NCBI RefSeq assembly: GCF_031951985.1
Contig: NZ_JAVLVU010000001.1
Location: forward strand, 496,001 to 560,000
From: Mucilaginibacter terrae
Lineage (GTDB): Bacteria > Bacteroidota > Bacteroidia > Sphingobacteriales > Sphingobacteriaceae
Direction of reading: 5' to 3'
Length of the DNA: 64,000 bases
In this document: one piece after another, positions 44,394 through 54,214 of the stretch
How the letters are laid out: each line of letters opens with the position of its first letter
Numbering within the stretch: the first letter of the stretch is position 1
The notes under the pieces: generated by a model
What the model was told of the DNA's origin: nothing
The model's input: only the letters and a program-made list of their open reading frames with translations
Database searches by the model: none
Program-made: the position numbers and the translations under genes

Positions 44394-47300
44394 ATGGATC
44401 AAACAGAAAGTGAACAGCAAGGCCTTTACCGGTCTGAATTTGAGCACGACTCCTGCGGTACAGGATTTATTGCAAATATAAACGGCATTAAGTCCAACCA
44501 AAACATTTCTGATGCGCTTACTATGCTCGAAAACATGGAGCATAGGGGAGCCTGTGGCTGCGACCCCGATTCGGGTGATGGTGCAGGTATCTTAATACAG
44601 TTGCCTCATGAGTTTTTAATGGAAGAGTGCTCGGATATTGAGGTGAGTCTGCCTCAGTTAGGTGAGTATGGTGTAGGTATGATCTTTTTTCCTAAAGACT
44701 CAACACTTAAAAAAGCATGTCGTAATGTAATAGTAGCCGCTACCGAAAAGTTAGGAATTAACCTTCTTGGTTTCCGTAAAGTACCGGTTAATTCTTCGGT
44801 TATAGGCGAAACCGCCCGCAGTGCCGAACCTGATGTAGAGCAGGTTTTTGTATCACGCCCATCAAACGTTACCAACGTTGATGATTTTGAGCGTAAACTA
44901 TATGTATTGCGTCGTTATATTAATAAAACCGTAAACGAAACGCTGCCTGCAGTTGGCGATGAAAATTTCTATTTTACATCGTTCTCATGCAAAACCATTA
45001 TTTATAAAGGACAGGTTACTACCTTCCAGTTACGCCAGTACTATTCAGACCTGGCCGATCAGCGTTTGGTATCTTGCTTTGCGCTTATCCACTCACGTTT
45101 CTCAACCAATACATTTCCGTCGTGGAAACTGGCTCAGCCGTTCCGCTTAATTGCGCATAATGGTGAGATCAATACCTTAACCGGTAACTTAAACTGGTTC
45201 TTTGCTGGTGTTAAATCATTGGCTTCAAGCTATTTCAGCAGCGAAGAAATGGAGATGCTATTGCCGGTTATCGACAATAACCAGTCTGACTCGGCTTGTC
45301 TGGATAACATCATCGAGATACTACAACACTCTGGTCGTTCATTACCTCACGTAATGATGATGCTGGTACCCGAAGCATGGGATGGTAACGAGCAAATGGA
45401 CCCGATCAAAAAGGCGTTCTACGAGTATCATGCCACTATTATGCAGCCTTGGGATGGGCCGGCCGCCATTAGCTTTACCGATGGTAAACTGGTAGGTGCC
45501 GTGTTAGACCGTAATGGCCTGCGTCCGCTTCGTTACACCGTAACTACCGACGGTCGTGTTATTGCTGCATCAGAAACCGGTGTATTGCAAATAGACGAAA
45601 AACTGGTATTAAGTAAAGGGCGTTTGCAACCCGGTAAAATGCTGTTGATAGATACCGAGAAGCATAAAATTATTACCGACGAAGAAATCAAACAACAAAT
45701 TACCTCTCAGCAGCCTTATGACCGCTGGTTGGAAAATTATAAAATTAAGTTAGAAGACCTGGCCGAGCCCCGCGTGGCCTTTACCAGCCTGGCGCCCGAG
45801 TCGGTTTTCCGTTACCAGCAGGTGTTTGGTTACACCCGTGAGGATGTTGACGGTATTATAAAACCAATGGCTACCGATGCCATGGAGCCAATCGGTTCCA
45901 TGGGTACCGATGTGCCTTTGGCTATATTGTCTGACAAGCCTCAGCACCTGTCGAGCTACTTTAAACAATTTTTTGCCCAGGTTACCAACCCGCCAATCGA
46001 TCCCATTCGTGAGCGTTTGGTAATGAGTTTGGCTACCTTCATAGGCAGCAACGGTAACCTGCTTGACGAGGATAAAATGCATTGTCATTGCGTGGCCTTA
46101 AAGCACCCAATATTGCGCAATCATCAGTTAGAAAAACTGCGCAGTATTGATACCGGCTTGTTCCATGCCAAAACCCTGCAAACTTACTTTAAGGCCGATG
46201 GCCAGCCCGGTTCGTTACAAAAAGGTATCGAAAGGTTGTGCCGTTACGCCGAGGATGCTGTTGATGATGGTTTCGAAGTACTTATCCTGAGCGATCGTGC
46301 GCTGGATTCGGAACATGCTGCTATACCTTCATTACTGGCTGTTTCGGCAGTACACCACCATTTGGTTCAAAGAGGCCGTCGTGGTTCGGTAGGATTAGTA
46401 GTTGAAGCCGGCGATGTTTGGGAAGTACACCATTTTGCCTGTTTGCTTGGCTTTGGTGCAACTGCCATTAACCCATACCTGGCGCTTTCAACCATCGAAA
46501 CGTTGAAGAATGCAGGTAGCATTGATAGTGCTTTAGATATTAAGTCGCTTCAAAAAAACTACGTTAAAGCCGTTAACTACGGTTTATTAAAGATATTCTC
46601 TAAAATGGGTATCTCTACGCTGCAATCTTACCATGGTTCGCAGCAGTTTGAGATACTGGGTCTTAATAAGAGTGTTGTAGATCGCTATTTTGCTGGCGCA
46701 GTAACTCGTATTGGTGGCTTAGGTTTAGATGAAATTGCCCGCGAAGCCTTAACCAAGCATAATTTTGGTTTTGCCACTTCCAAAGGCGAAGTTAAACTGT
46801 TACCCGAAGGAGGTATTTACCAGTGGAAACGCCGCGGCGAAGCCCACTTGTTTAACCCGCAAACCGTGCACTTGCTGCAACATGCAACCAGCACCAATAA
46901 CTTCGAGGTTTACAAAAGTTACGCTAAGCTTATTAACGAGCAAACCGAAAAGCATTTCACTATACGTGGCTTGTTAGATTTTACCCATCACCGTGAGGCT
47001 ATCTCTATTGATGAGGTTGAACCTATCGAAAGCATTATGAAGCGCTTTGCTACCGGTGCTATGTCGTTCGGGTCTATATCGCACGAGGCGCACAGCACGC
47101 TGGCCATTGCCATGAACCGCATTGGTGCCAAGAGCAATACCGGCGAAGGTGGCGAAGACGAAATGCGTTACGAGCGTTTGCCCAACGGCGATTCCATGCG
47201 TTCGGCTATCAAGCAAATCGCATCGGCACGTTTTGGGGTTACGTCAAATTACCTGACTAATGCCGATGAATTGCAGATAAAAATGGCGCAGGGTGCAAAA

Positions 47301-48917
47301 CCAGGCGAGGGTGGTCAGCTGCCCGGTCATAAGGTTGATGCCTGGATTGCCAAAACCCGTCACTCAACGCCGGGTGTGGGCTTAATTTCGCCTCCTCCCC
47401 ACCATGATATTTACTCTATTGAGGATTTGGCTCAGCTGATTTTCGACTTAAAAAATGCTAACCGTGCCGCGCGTATTAACGTTAAGCTGGTATCAAAAGC
47501 TGGTGTAGGTACCATTGCCGCAGGTGTGGCCAAAGCCCACGCCGATGTGGTACTGATAGCCGGTTACGATGGAGGTACAGGTGCATCACCAATAAGCTCG
47601 ATAAAACACGCCGGTTTACCATGGGAACTTGGTTTGGCCGAGGCGCATCAAACACTTGTACGCAGCAAACTGCGCAGCCGTGTAGTGGTACAGGCCGACG
47701 GACAAATGAAAACCGGTCGTGACTTAGTTATAGCCGCCCTTTTGGGTGCCGAGGAGTGGGGCGTTGCCACTGCTGCCCTGGTAGCCAGCGGATGTATTAT
47801 GATGCGTAAATGCCACTTAAACACCTGCCCGGTGGGTGTGGCTACGCAAGACCCTGATCTGCGCAAACTCTTCAGCGGCAAGCCCGAGCATGTGGTTAAC
47901 CTGTTCCGCTTCCTGGCCGAGGATATGCGCGAGATCATGGCCGAATTAGGCTTCCGTACCATACAGGAAATGGTTGGCCGTGTGCAGTTCCTGCGTGTTA
48001 AGGATAGTATCGAGAACTGGAAAGCTAAAAAGGTTGACCTTTCGGGCATCCTTCACCCGGTAACTAACGCCAAAGGCAACACGCTTTACAACAGCGAGCA
48101 GCAAGATCATGGTATGGATGCCATTATCGACTGGAAATTACTGGAAGCAGCACAGCCAGCACTTGCCGATAAAACCCCGGTATTTGCCTCTTTCGATCTG
48201 AAGAACACCGACCGTACTGTTGGTACGCTATTATCGAACGAGATCTCTAAAAAATATGGTTCGGCAGGTTTGCCCGAAAATACCATTAATTACAAATTCA
48301 CTGGTTCGGCAGGTCAAAGCTTTGGTGCATTTGCTACCAAAGGCATTGCTTTCGAGCTGGAAGGCGAGGCTAATGACTATGTAGGCAAGGGTTTGTCGGG
48401 TGCGCAACTGGCCATCTATCCAAAACCGGATGCCGCATTTGTACCCGAAGACAACATCATTATAGGTAACGTGGCCATGTATGGTGCTACCTCGGGCGAG
48501 TTGTTTGTACGCGGTATGGCCGGCGAACGTTTTGCTGTGCGTAACTCTGGCGCAACCGTTGTGGTTGAAGGTATTGGCGACCATGGTTGCGAATACATGA
48601 CCGGCGGCCGTGCGCTTATATTGGGTAAAACAGGCCGCAACTTTGCAGCCGGTATGAGCGGTGGTATTGCCTGGGTGTACAACCCGGAGCAAAACTTTGC
48701 TACCAATTGCAATGTGGAAATGGTTGATCTTGATCCGCTAAGTGAGCAAGACGAGCAAGATATCATTAGCCTGCTTAAAAAGCATGTGCATTTAACTAAC
48801 AGTAAGGTGGCTCAGCAACTACTCAACAACTGGAGTTCAGAATCAGTGAACTTTGTTAAGGTATTCCCTAAGGAGTACAAAAAAGTGTTGTTAAAAGCCG
48901 AGTATCAAACCATCTAA
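44394..48917 (+). CDS. gltB: Glutamate synthase, large (alpha) subunit
   Basis: The 1507-residue enzyme transfers the amide of glutamine to 2-oxoglutarate. A 20-residue propeptide precedes C21 (HDSCGTGF), the N-terminal nucleophile of the glutaminase domain. The central and FMN-binding synthase domains follow, including STGEGGEDEMRYERLPNGD-like and GYDGGTGASP motifs. The 3Fe-4S cysteines are in CIMMRKCHLNTCPVGVA, and a C-terminal GXGXG beta-helix domain (about 1240-1480) contains GANDYVGKG-like EANDYVGKGLSG. Length is normal for a bacterial subunit. The gltD gene follows after 12 bp. Confidence 0.97.
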   Translation: MDQTESEQQGLYRSEFEHDSCGTGFIANINGIKSNQNISDALTMLENMEHRGACGCDPDSGDGAGILIQLPHEFLMEECSDIEVSLPQLGEYGVGMIFFPKDSTLKKACRNVIVAATEKLGINLLGFRKVPVNSSVIGETARSAEPDVEQVFVSRPSNVTNVDDFERKLYVLRRYINKTVNETLPAVGDENFYFTSFSCKTIIYKGQVTTFQLRQYYSDLADQRLVSCFALIHSRFSTNTFPSWKLAQPFRLIAHNGEINTLTGNLNWFFAGVKSLASSYFSSEEMEMLLPVIDNNQSDSACLDNIIEILQHSGRSLPHVMMMLVPEAWDGNEQMDPIKKAFYEYHATIMQPWDGPAAISFTDGKLVGAVLDRNGLRPLRYTVTTDGRVIAASETGVLQIDEKLVLSKGRLQPGKMLLIDTEKHKIITDEEIKQQITSQQPYDRWLENYKIKLEDLAEPRVAFTSLAPESVFRYQQVFGYTREDVDGIIKPMATDAMEPIGSMGTDVPLAILSDKPQHLSSYFKQFFAQVTNPPIDPIRERLVMSLATFIGSNGNLLDEDKMHCHCVALKHPILRNHQLEKLRSIDTGLFHAKTLQTYFKADGQPGSLQKGIERLCRYAEDAVDDGFEVLILSDRALDSEHAAIPSLLAVSAVHHHLVQRGRRGSVGLVVEAGDVWEVHHFACLLGFGATAINPYLALSTIETLKNAGSIDSALDIKSLQKNYVKAVNYGLLKIFSKMGISTLQSYHGSQQFEILGLNKSVVDRYFAGAVTRIGGLGLDEIAREALTKHNFGFATSKGEVKLLPEGGIYQWKRRGEAHLFNPQTVHLLQHATSTNNFEVYKSYAKLINEQTEKHFTIRGLLDFTHHREAISIDEVEPIESIMKRFATGAMSFGSISHEAHSTLAIAMNRIGAKSNTGEGGEDEMRYERLPNGDSMRSAIKQIASARFGVTSNYLTNADELQIKMAQGAKPGEGGQLPGHKVDAWIAKTRHSTPGVGLISPPPHHDIYSIEDLAQLIFDLKNANRAARINVKLVSKAGVGTIAAGVAKAHADVVLIAGYDGGTGASPISSIKHAGLPWELGLAEAHQTLVRSKLRSRVVVQADGQMKTGRDLVIAALLGAEEWGVATAALVASGCIMMRKCHLNTCPVGVATQDPDLRKLFSGKPEHVVNLFRFLAEDMREIMAELGFRTIQEMVGRVQFLRVKDSIENWKAKKVDLSGILHPVTNAKGNTLYNSEQQDHGMDAIIDWKLLEAAQPALADKTPVFASFDLKNTDRTVGTLLSNEISKKYGSAGLPENTINYKFTGSAGQSFGAFATKGIAFELEGEANDYVGKGLSGAQLAIYPKPDAAFVPEDNIIIGNVAMYGATSGELFVRGMAGERFAVRNSGATVVVEGIGDHGCEYMTGGRALILGKTGRNFAAGMSGGIAWVYNPEQNFATNCNVEMVDLDPLSEQDEQDIISLLKKHVHLTNSKVAQQLLNNWSSESVNFVKVFPKEYKKVLLKAEYQTI

Positions 48918-48929
48918 TTGATTTAAGAA

Positions 48930-50402
48930 ATGGGAAAACCTACCGGATTTCAGGAGTTTGACAGAGAACTCCCATCTAAAATAGCGCCCGAAGAAAGGGT
49001 GCAGAATTATAATGAGTTTGTTGGTTTATACAATGAGGATAAACTGAACCAGCAATCGGCCCGGTGTATGAACTGTGGTATACCTTTCTGTCATTCGGGC
49101 TGTCCGCTTGGCAACGTAATACCCGAGTTTAATGATGCCGTGTACCGTAAAAGCTGGGAAGAAGCCTACGAAATACTATCAACCACTAACAATTTCCCTG
49201 AATTTACAGGGCGCATTTGCCCGGCTCCGTGCGAGTCGGCCTGTGTGCTGGGCATTAACAAGCCGCCTGTAGCTATCGAAGAAATTGAGAAGCATATTAT
49301 CGAAATAGCGTACGCCAAAAATTTGGTTAAACCAAGTGCACCGTTCATCAAAACCGGTAAAAAAGTTGCCGTGGTGGGTTCGGGTCCTGCGGGTATGGCT
49401 GCTGCTGCGCAATTGAGCAAAGCAGGTCACTCGGTAACCGTTTACGAACGTGATGATCGCCCAGGAGGTTTGTTACGTTACGGTATCCCCGATTTCAAGT
49501 TAGAGAAATGGGTCATCGATCGTCGTGTAAAGGTGATGGAAGAAGACGGCGTGGTATTTCAATGCAACACAGAGATAGGTAAAGACATCACCCTTGATGA
49601 GGTATCGAAAAACAACGATGCCATAGTTTTGGCTGGTGGTTCAACCATTCCGCGTAACTTGCCTATACCGGGCCGCGAGTTCAAAGGCGTTTACTACGCC
49701 ATGGAATTCCTGAAACAGCAGAACAAACGCGTAGGCAACAGCCCCATAAATACCGAAGATATTTTAGTTACCGGTAAAGATGTGGTAGTAATTGGTGGTG
49801 GCGATACCGGTTCAGATTGTGTGGGTACATCAAACCGCCAGGGTGCAAAATCAATTCGCCAGTTTGAGGTAATGGTGCAACCGCCACAGGCGCGTACTGC
49901 AAGTATGCCTTGGCCAAGCTATCCAATGGTATTAAAAACAACCAGCTCGCACGAGGAAGGTTGTGAACGCCACTGGGGTGTTAACACCAAAGAGTTTTTA
50001 GGTGACGAAAACGGAAACCTGCGTGCCCTCAGGGTAACCGATGTAAGCTGGGAAACTGATGTTATGGGGCGCCCGATGAAATTTACCGAGGTAGAAGGTT
50101 CGGAGCGTGAATTACCTTGCCAGGCAGTTTTCTTAGCTATGGGCTTTGTGCATCCGCAGCATACCGGTATGATTGAACAAGGTGGCATTGAGCTTGACGA
50201 ACGCAAGAATGTAAAAGCGAAAGAAGGCCTTTACCGTACCAACGTAAGCAAAGTATTTGCCTGCGGCGATATGCGCAGAGGACAATCATTGGTGGTTTGG
50301 GCTATATCCGAAGGTCGCGAAGCTGCCCGCAAAGTAGATGAGTTTTTAATGGGCCATTCTTTGCTGGAAAGTAAAGATGCGGTTAGTGCCTTTGCGTACT
50401 AA
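48930..50402 (+). CDS. gltD: Glutamate synthase, small (beta) subunit
   Basis: The 490-residue FAD/NADPH protein delivers electrons to GltB. N-terminal cysteines (CMNCGIPFCHSGCPLGN and CPAPCESACVLGI) hold two 4Fe-4S clusters. The FAD motif VAVVGSGPAGMAAAAQLSKA and the NADPH motif VVVIGGGDTGSDC are intact, and CGDMRRGQSLVVWAI closes the FAD site. It is co-transcribed with gltB. Confidence 0.97.
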   Translation: MGKPTGFQEFDRELPSKIAPEERVQNYNEFVGLYNEDKLNQQSARCMNCGIPFCHSGCPLGNVIPEFNDAVYRKSWEEAYEILSTTNNFPEFTGRICPAPCESACVLGINKPPVAIEEIEKHIIEIAYAKNLVKPSAPFIKTGKKVAVVGSGPAGMAAAAQLSKAGHSVTVYERDDRPGGLLRYGIPDFKLEKWVIDRRVKVMEEDGVVFQCNTEIGKDITLDEVSKNNDAIVLAGGSTIPRNLPIPGREFKGVYYAMEFLKQQNKRVGNSPINTEDILVTGKDVVVIGGGDTGSDCVGTSNRQGAKSIRQFEVMVQPPQARTASMPWPSYPMVLKTTSSHEEGCERHWGVNTKEFLGDENGNLRALRVTDVSWETDVMGRPMKFTEVEGSERELPCQAVFLAMGFVHPQHTGMIEQGGIELDERKNVKAKEGLYRTNVSKVFACGDMRRGQSLVVWAISEGREAARKVDEFLMGHSLLESKDAVSAFAY

Positions 50403-50424
50403 TAATAGGGTTTTAAATAGGTTA

Positions 50425-50547
50425 GTCAGGTTGATTTGTGCAGGCTTTTAGCTCGGGGCAGCAGTTGGTTAAGAATTTGGGTTTAGAAAGAATAGTTTTC
50501 AAAAAATTCAAGATGCTCTTTAAAAGCTACAGTACATTCAACCTGAC
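50425..50547. other. Long-range inverted repeat after gltD
   Basis: GTCAGGTTGA (50425-50434) is an exact complement of TCAACCTGAC (50538-50547), enclosing 103 bases without coding signal. It might bound a structured 3' UTR or small RNA; nothing further supports this. Confidence 0.25.
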
Positions 50548-50631
50548 AAATTTACGAAACAAGAATTTTCCTCCACACATGGGGCTTTTTGCTAACCAGT
50601 TTAATTAATAGTAGTAGTTTTTTAAACCAAC

Positions 50632-50664
50632 AACGCAGGTATTTGCACTCGCAAATCCTGCGTT
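50632..50664. terminator. Bidirectional terminator between gltD and ctlX
   Basis: AACGCAGG-T-ATTTGC (50632-50646) pairs with GCAAATCCTGCGTT (50651-50664) with one bulged base; T-rich tracts lie on both sides. It separates convergent gltD and the minus-strand gene ending at 50671. Confidence 0.75.
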
Positions 50665-50670
50665 TGTTAT

Positions 50671-51600
50671 TTATGGGACATGAGGCAAATGTATCTCTGC
50701 CAACATACACCGTGCACTTCCCCCGCCAATAGTTTCAATAGTAGTTATATCAGCCGATAAGATCTCCGTATACTTTTCTAAAGCCGAAATTTGTTCATTA
50801 GTTAGTGACTGATGTGCACTTTGCGACATCACCAGCAAACTTTCCCCTTCAGTGTTCTGTACTTCGAGCATATTGCCGGCAAAGCGGTTCATTTGCTCAT
50901 AGCTTATGTTTAAGATTTCTTTCCCGGTTTTTTCTAAAGAAAAAATAACCGCTTCTTTTTCATCATCATTACTAATGCTATCCAGGCAAATTACGGCAAA
51001 ATGGCTGCCCACGCACATCATCACATTGGTGTGGTATATTGCTATGCCGTCTGCATCATAAGCATTGAAAGCAACAGGAGTATAGCCAACCTGATGACAA
51101 AATGCAAGCAATATTTCGGCATTGGTGCGCGGCGACAGGCAGGCGTACGCCAGTGTGTTTTCACGGTCTAACACCATACTGCCGGTTCCTTCTAAAAACT
51201 TATTTTCCTGCTCAAAGCGGCTGAGGTCTATAATATGATTTACCTTAAACTTGTCTTCAAGCTGGCGAACAATATCTTCGTTTCTTTCAATCCGGCGGTT
51301 AGGAGCCTGCATCGGATACATAAACACATCGCCATTATCATGAAATGATACCCAATTGTTAGGGAAGATAGCATCTGGCTTATGTGGCTCAGCGGTATCG
51401 TTTACTACGGTTACGTCAACACCTTTAGCTCTCAGTATTTCTACAAAATCATCAAATTCCTGTAATGCCTTTTGCTGTACTTGTAATAAACCCGCATCTT
51501 TTTGCTGAAAGGCATTGCTTTCGGCGGTTTGCTCGTTAAAGCCAAAACTGGCCGGGCGTATCATAAGGAGGGCAGAGGTAGTTTGAGGCGATGTGTTCAT
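50671..51600 (-). CDS. ctlX: Citrulline utilization hydrolase CtlX (amidinotransferase/arginine deiminase fold)
   Basis: The 309-residue pentein-fold enzyme has family motifs PDAIFPNNWVSFH (about 75-87), LEGTGSMVLDR (about 136-146), YHTNVMMCVG with H190, and GGSARCMLAEIHLP with C298 as the catalytic cysteine. CtlX-type proteins of Bacteroidota act on guanidino or ureido compounds. It lies just downstream of glutamine synthetase on the same strand, separated by a terminator, within a nitrogen-metabolism neighbourhood. The exact substrate cannot be derived from sequence. Confidence 0.88.
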   Translation of the reverse strand: MNTSPQTTSALLMIRPASFGFNEQTAESNAFQQKDAGLLQVQQKALQEFDDFVEILRAKGVDVTVVNDTAEPHKPDAIFPNNWVSFHDNGDVFMYPMQAPNRRIERNEDIVRQLEDKFKVNHIIDLSRFEQENKFLEGTGSMVLDRENTLAYACLSPRTNAEILLAFCHQVGYTPVAFNAYDADGIAIYHTNVMMCVGSHFAVICLDSISNDDEKEAVIFSLEKTGKEILNISYEQMNRFAGNMLEVQNTEGESLLVMSQSAHQSLTNEQISALEKYTEILSADITTIETIGGGSARCMLAEIHLPHVP

Positions 51601-51636
51601 AACACAATATTAATTATAAAACAGCAATGGTTATAA

Positions 51637-51667
51637 ACATAAAACCCCCGCCTTGCGGCGAGGGTTT
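51637..51667 (-). terminator. Intrinsic terminator of glnN
   Basis: AAACCCTCGCC (51667-51657) pairs with GGCGGGGGTTT (51652-51642) around a short GCAA loop on the minus strand, followed by T-rich sequence. It is 7 bp after the glnN stop. Confidence 0.88.
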
Positions 51668-51673
51668 ACATAA

Positions 51674-53845
51674 TTATTTAATAAATAACATTTCTCTGAA
51701 TTTTGGAAGCGGCCAAAGCTGGTCGTCAACCAATTGCTCCAGCTTGTCAACATGGTAGCGTATTGGGTCGAAGAAAGTTTTTACTTTTTCATCATAGGCA
51801 ATAGCTTTGTCGCGTGTATCCTCAATCACATTGGCTTTTTTGCGCTCTTCAACCATTTGGTCTACATTGGTTTTAATGAAGTTGATATGCTCAGCCAGTT
51901 TTTTTATAATATCTATCTGTGTGCTGTAAATGCCTTCATCTAAACCGATTTCTTTCAACCCACGCACGTTTTCAACCAGTTTGCTTTGATAGTTTATAGC
52001 TGCGGGTAATATGCTGGTATTAACCAAATCGCCTATAACACGGGCTTCGATCTGTAATTTCTTATAGAAATCTTCGAGCAAAATATCATGACGGGCATGG
52101 GCCTCACGTTTGCTGAAAACGCCGGTACTTTCAAAAATATTCTCAGCTTTCTCGGTTACTAAAGCATCAAGTGCCCTTGGTGTGGTTTTAATGTTTGCTA
52201 AACCACGGCTCGCTGCTTCTTTTTCCCATTCATCGCTATAACCATTACCCTCAAAACGTATTGATTTGGTTTCCTTGATATACCGTTTAATAATGGTAAG
52301 CAGGGCAACGTCTTTCTTTTCGCCTTTTTTAAGTAATTTATCTACATCAACCTTGAATTTTTTAAGCTGATCGGCCACAATGAGGTTTAAAATTGTCATT
52401 GGGTTGGCCGAGTTGGCTGATGATCCCACAGCGCGAAGCTCAAACTTGTTACCGGTAAAAGCAAAAGGAGAGGTGCGGTTACGGTCGGTATTATCCTGCA
52501 AAATTTGCGGTATTTTAGGAATACCTTGCCATAGCATCGAATCTTCTTTAGCTTTTTTGCTGATACGTGAGGTTTCGATCTCATCAAGTACCTCGCTCAA
52601 TTGGCTTCCCAGGAAAATAGAAATGATAGCCGGAGGAGCTTCATTCGCACCTAAGCGATGGTCGTTATTTACCGAAGCAATCGAAGCACGAAGCATATCG
52701 GCATGATCATACACCGCTTTAATGGTGTTTACAAAAAAGGTTAAGAACATTAAATTGCTCTTAGGCGTTTTACCCGGAGATAACAGGTTTTTACCCGTAT
52801 TGGTAATCATCGACCAGTTATTGTGTTTGCCTGATCCGTTTACACCTGCAAATGGTTTTTCGTGCAATAATACTTTCAAGTTATGGCGTTTGCCCACGCG
52901 GTCCATAATGTCCATCAACAATTGGTTATGGTCAATGGCCAGGTTTATTTCTTCATAAATAGGCGCGCACTCAAATTGCGAAGGGGCAACCTCGTTATGA
53001 CGGGTTTTAAGGGGAATACCTAATAATAAGGCCTCGGCCTCAAAATCTTGCATAAAGGCATAAACACGAGATGGAATAGAACCAAAGTAGTGGTCTTCCA
53101 ACTGCTGGTTTTTGGCCGATTCGTGACCGAAAAGCGTGCGTCCGGTTAAATAAAGATCTGGACGTGCGTTATATAAGGCTAAATCAACCAGGAAATACTC
53201 CTGCTCAATACCTAAAGAGGCGTTAACTTTTTCTACACTTTTATCAAAATACTGGCAAACATCAACGGCAGCTTTATCTAAAGCATGTAATGCTTTTAAT
53301 AAAGGCACCTTATAATCTAATGCTTCGCCGGTGTATGAAACAAATACAGTAGGGATACACAGGGTGCGGCCCATGATAAAGGCCGGAGATGATGGGTCCC
53401 AGGCGGTATAGCCACGGGCCTCAAATGTGTTACGTATACCACCATTAGGGAAGCTTGAGGCATCGGGTTCTTGCTGGGCAAGGGCATCGCCACTAAACTT
53501 TTCTATGGCACCATCGGCAGTAGGCTCAAAAAAAGCATCATGTTTTTCGGCTGTTGTACCTGTAAGTGGTTGAAACCAGTGGGTATAATGAGTAGCTTCT
53601 TTACTTAATGCCCAAGCTTTCATGGCTGATGCCACTTGGTCGGCCATTTCGCGTTCAACTGTTTCACCTTTATCAATCGAATCGATAATGCTTTGATACG
53701 CTTCTTTTGAAAGGTATTCTCTCATTTTCTTTTTATCGAAAACATTAGCACCGTAATAATCAGAAATTTTTACCGCAGGGGCTTTTATTTCAGGAATTGT
53801 ACGGGTTAGTACAGTTTGCAGGGCTTGAAAACGAATATTTGACAT
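51674..53845 (-). CDS. glnN: Glutamine synthetase, type III
   Basis: The 723-residue GSIII enzyme makes glutamine from glutamate and ammonia with ATP. Length is far above types I and II and fits type III. Visible marks include HWFQPLTGTTAEKHDAFF near residue 85, GIEQEYFLVD (about 213), the ammonia/glutamate region RHNEVAPSQFECAPIYEE, and GVNGSGKHNNWSM. The C-terminal extension is helical. It is transcribed away from amt across a 369-bp AT-rich spacer, and together with amt and gltBD forms an ammonium assimilation set. Confidence 0.96.
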   Translation of the reverse strand: MSNIRFQALQTVLTRTIPEIKAPAVKISDYYGANVFDKKKMREYLSKEAYQSIIDSIDKGETVEREMADQVASAMKAWALSKEATHYTHWFQPLTGTTAEKHDAFFEPTADGAIEKFSGDALAQQEPDASSFPNGGIRNTFEARGYTAWDPSSPAFIMGRTLCIPTVFVSYTGEALDYKVPLLKALHALDKAAVDVCQYFDKSVEKVNASLGIEQEYFLVDLALYNARPDLYLTGRTLFGHESAKNQQLEDHYFGSIPSRVYAFMQDFEAEALLLGIPLKTRHNEVAPSQFECAPIYEEINLAIDHNQLLMDIMDRVGKRHNLKVLLHEKPFAGVNGSGKHNNWSMITNTGKNLLSPGKTPKSNLMFLTFFVNTIKAVYDHADMLRASIASVNNDHRLGANEAPPAIISIFLGSQLSEVLDEIETSRISKKAKEDSMLWQGIPKIPQILQDNTDRNRTSPFAFTGNKFELRAVGSSANSANPMTILNLIVADQLKKFKVDVDKLLKKGEKKDVALLTIIKRYIKETKSIRFEGNGYSDEWEKEAASRGLANIKTTPRALDALVTEKAENIFESTGVFSKREAHARHDILLEDFYKKLQIEARVIGDLVNTSILPAAINYQSKLVENVRGLKEIGLDEGIYSTQIDIIKKLAEHINFIKTNVDQMVEERKKANVIEDTRDKAIAYDEKVKTFFDPIRYHVDKLEQLVDDQLWPLPKFREMLFIK

Positions 53846-54214
53846 TATTTTTTAATTGTTTTTGGCTATTTGGGTCAAATATAGAGGTATGTATATATAT
53901 ATAAGGGTGTTTAATGTAAAAATGTATAAAAAAAAATTAATGCCGATGAATATATGACCTGAGATATGTTTTAGAAAGATATTTTGTTTGAAATGATATT
54001 TAACTTATTGTCTACTAATGAAATAGTTATTGTAGAGATTGTAAAACATAATTATCTATCAACTGAAAACAGAATATAAAATTGTGTAAAATGTATCTTT
54101 TACAAAATTTTATTAAAAATGTTTATGTTTTTATGAATATTTATTGATAATTTTAGAAAAACTTAATTAAATATTCACTTAATGACCAAAATCTAACCCA
54201 AAAAAAGAAAAAGC
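53846..54214. promoter_or_regulatory. Divergent glnN/amt promoter region
   Basis: This is 369 bp of very AT-rich DNA without genes. On the minus strand TATATTTG (53883-53876) is a good -7 box 31 bp before the glnN ATG, though no TTTG lies at the right distance. On the amt side only partial matches occur. An alternating TATA run lies near 53892-53903. No operator for a nitrogen regulator was recognised. Confidence 0.5.

Noticed and set aside
48231-48766. Minus-strand frames opposite the gltB 3' end
   Set aside because: Shadows of the GXGXG domain of gltB; no independent evidence.
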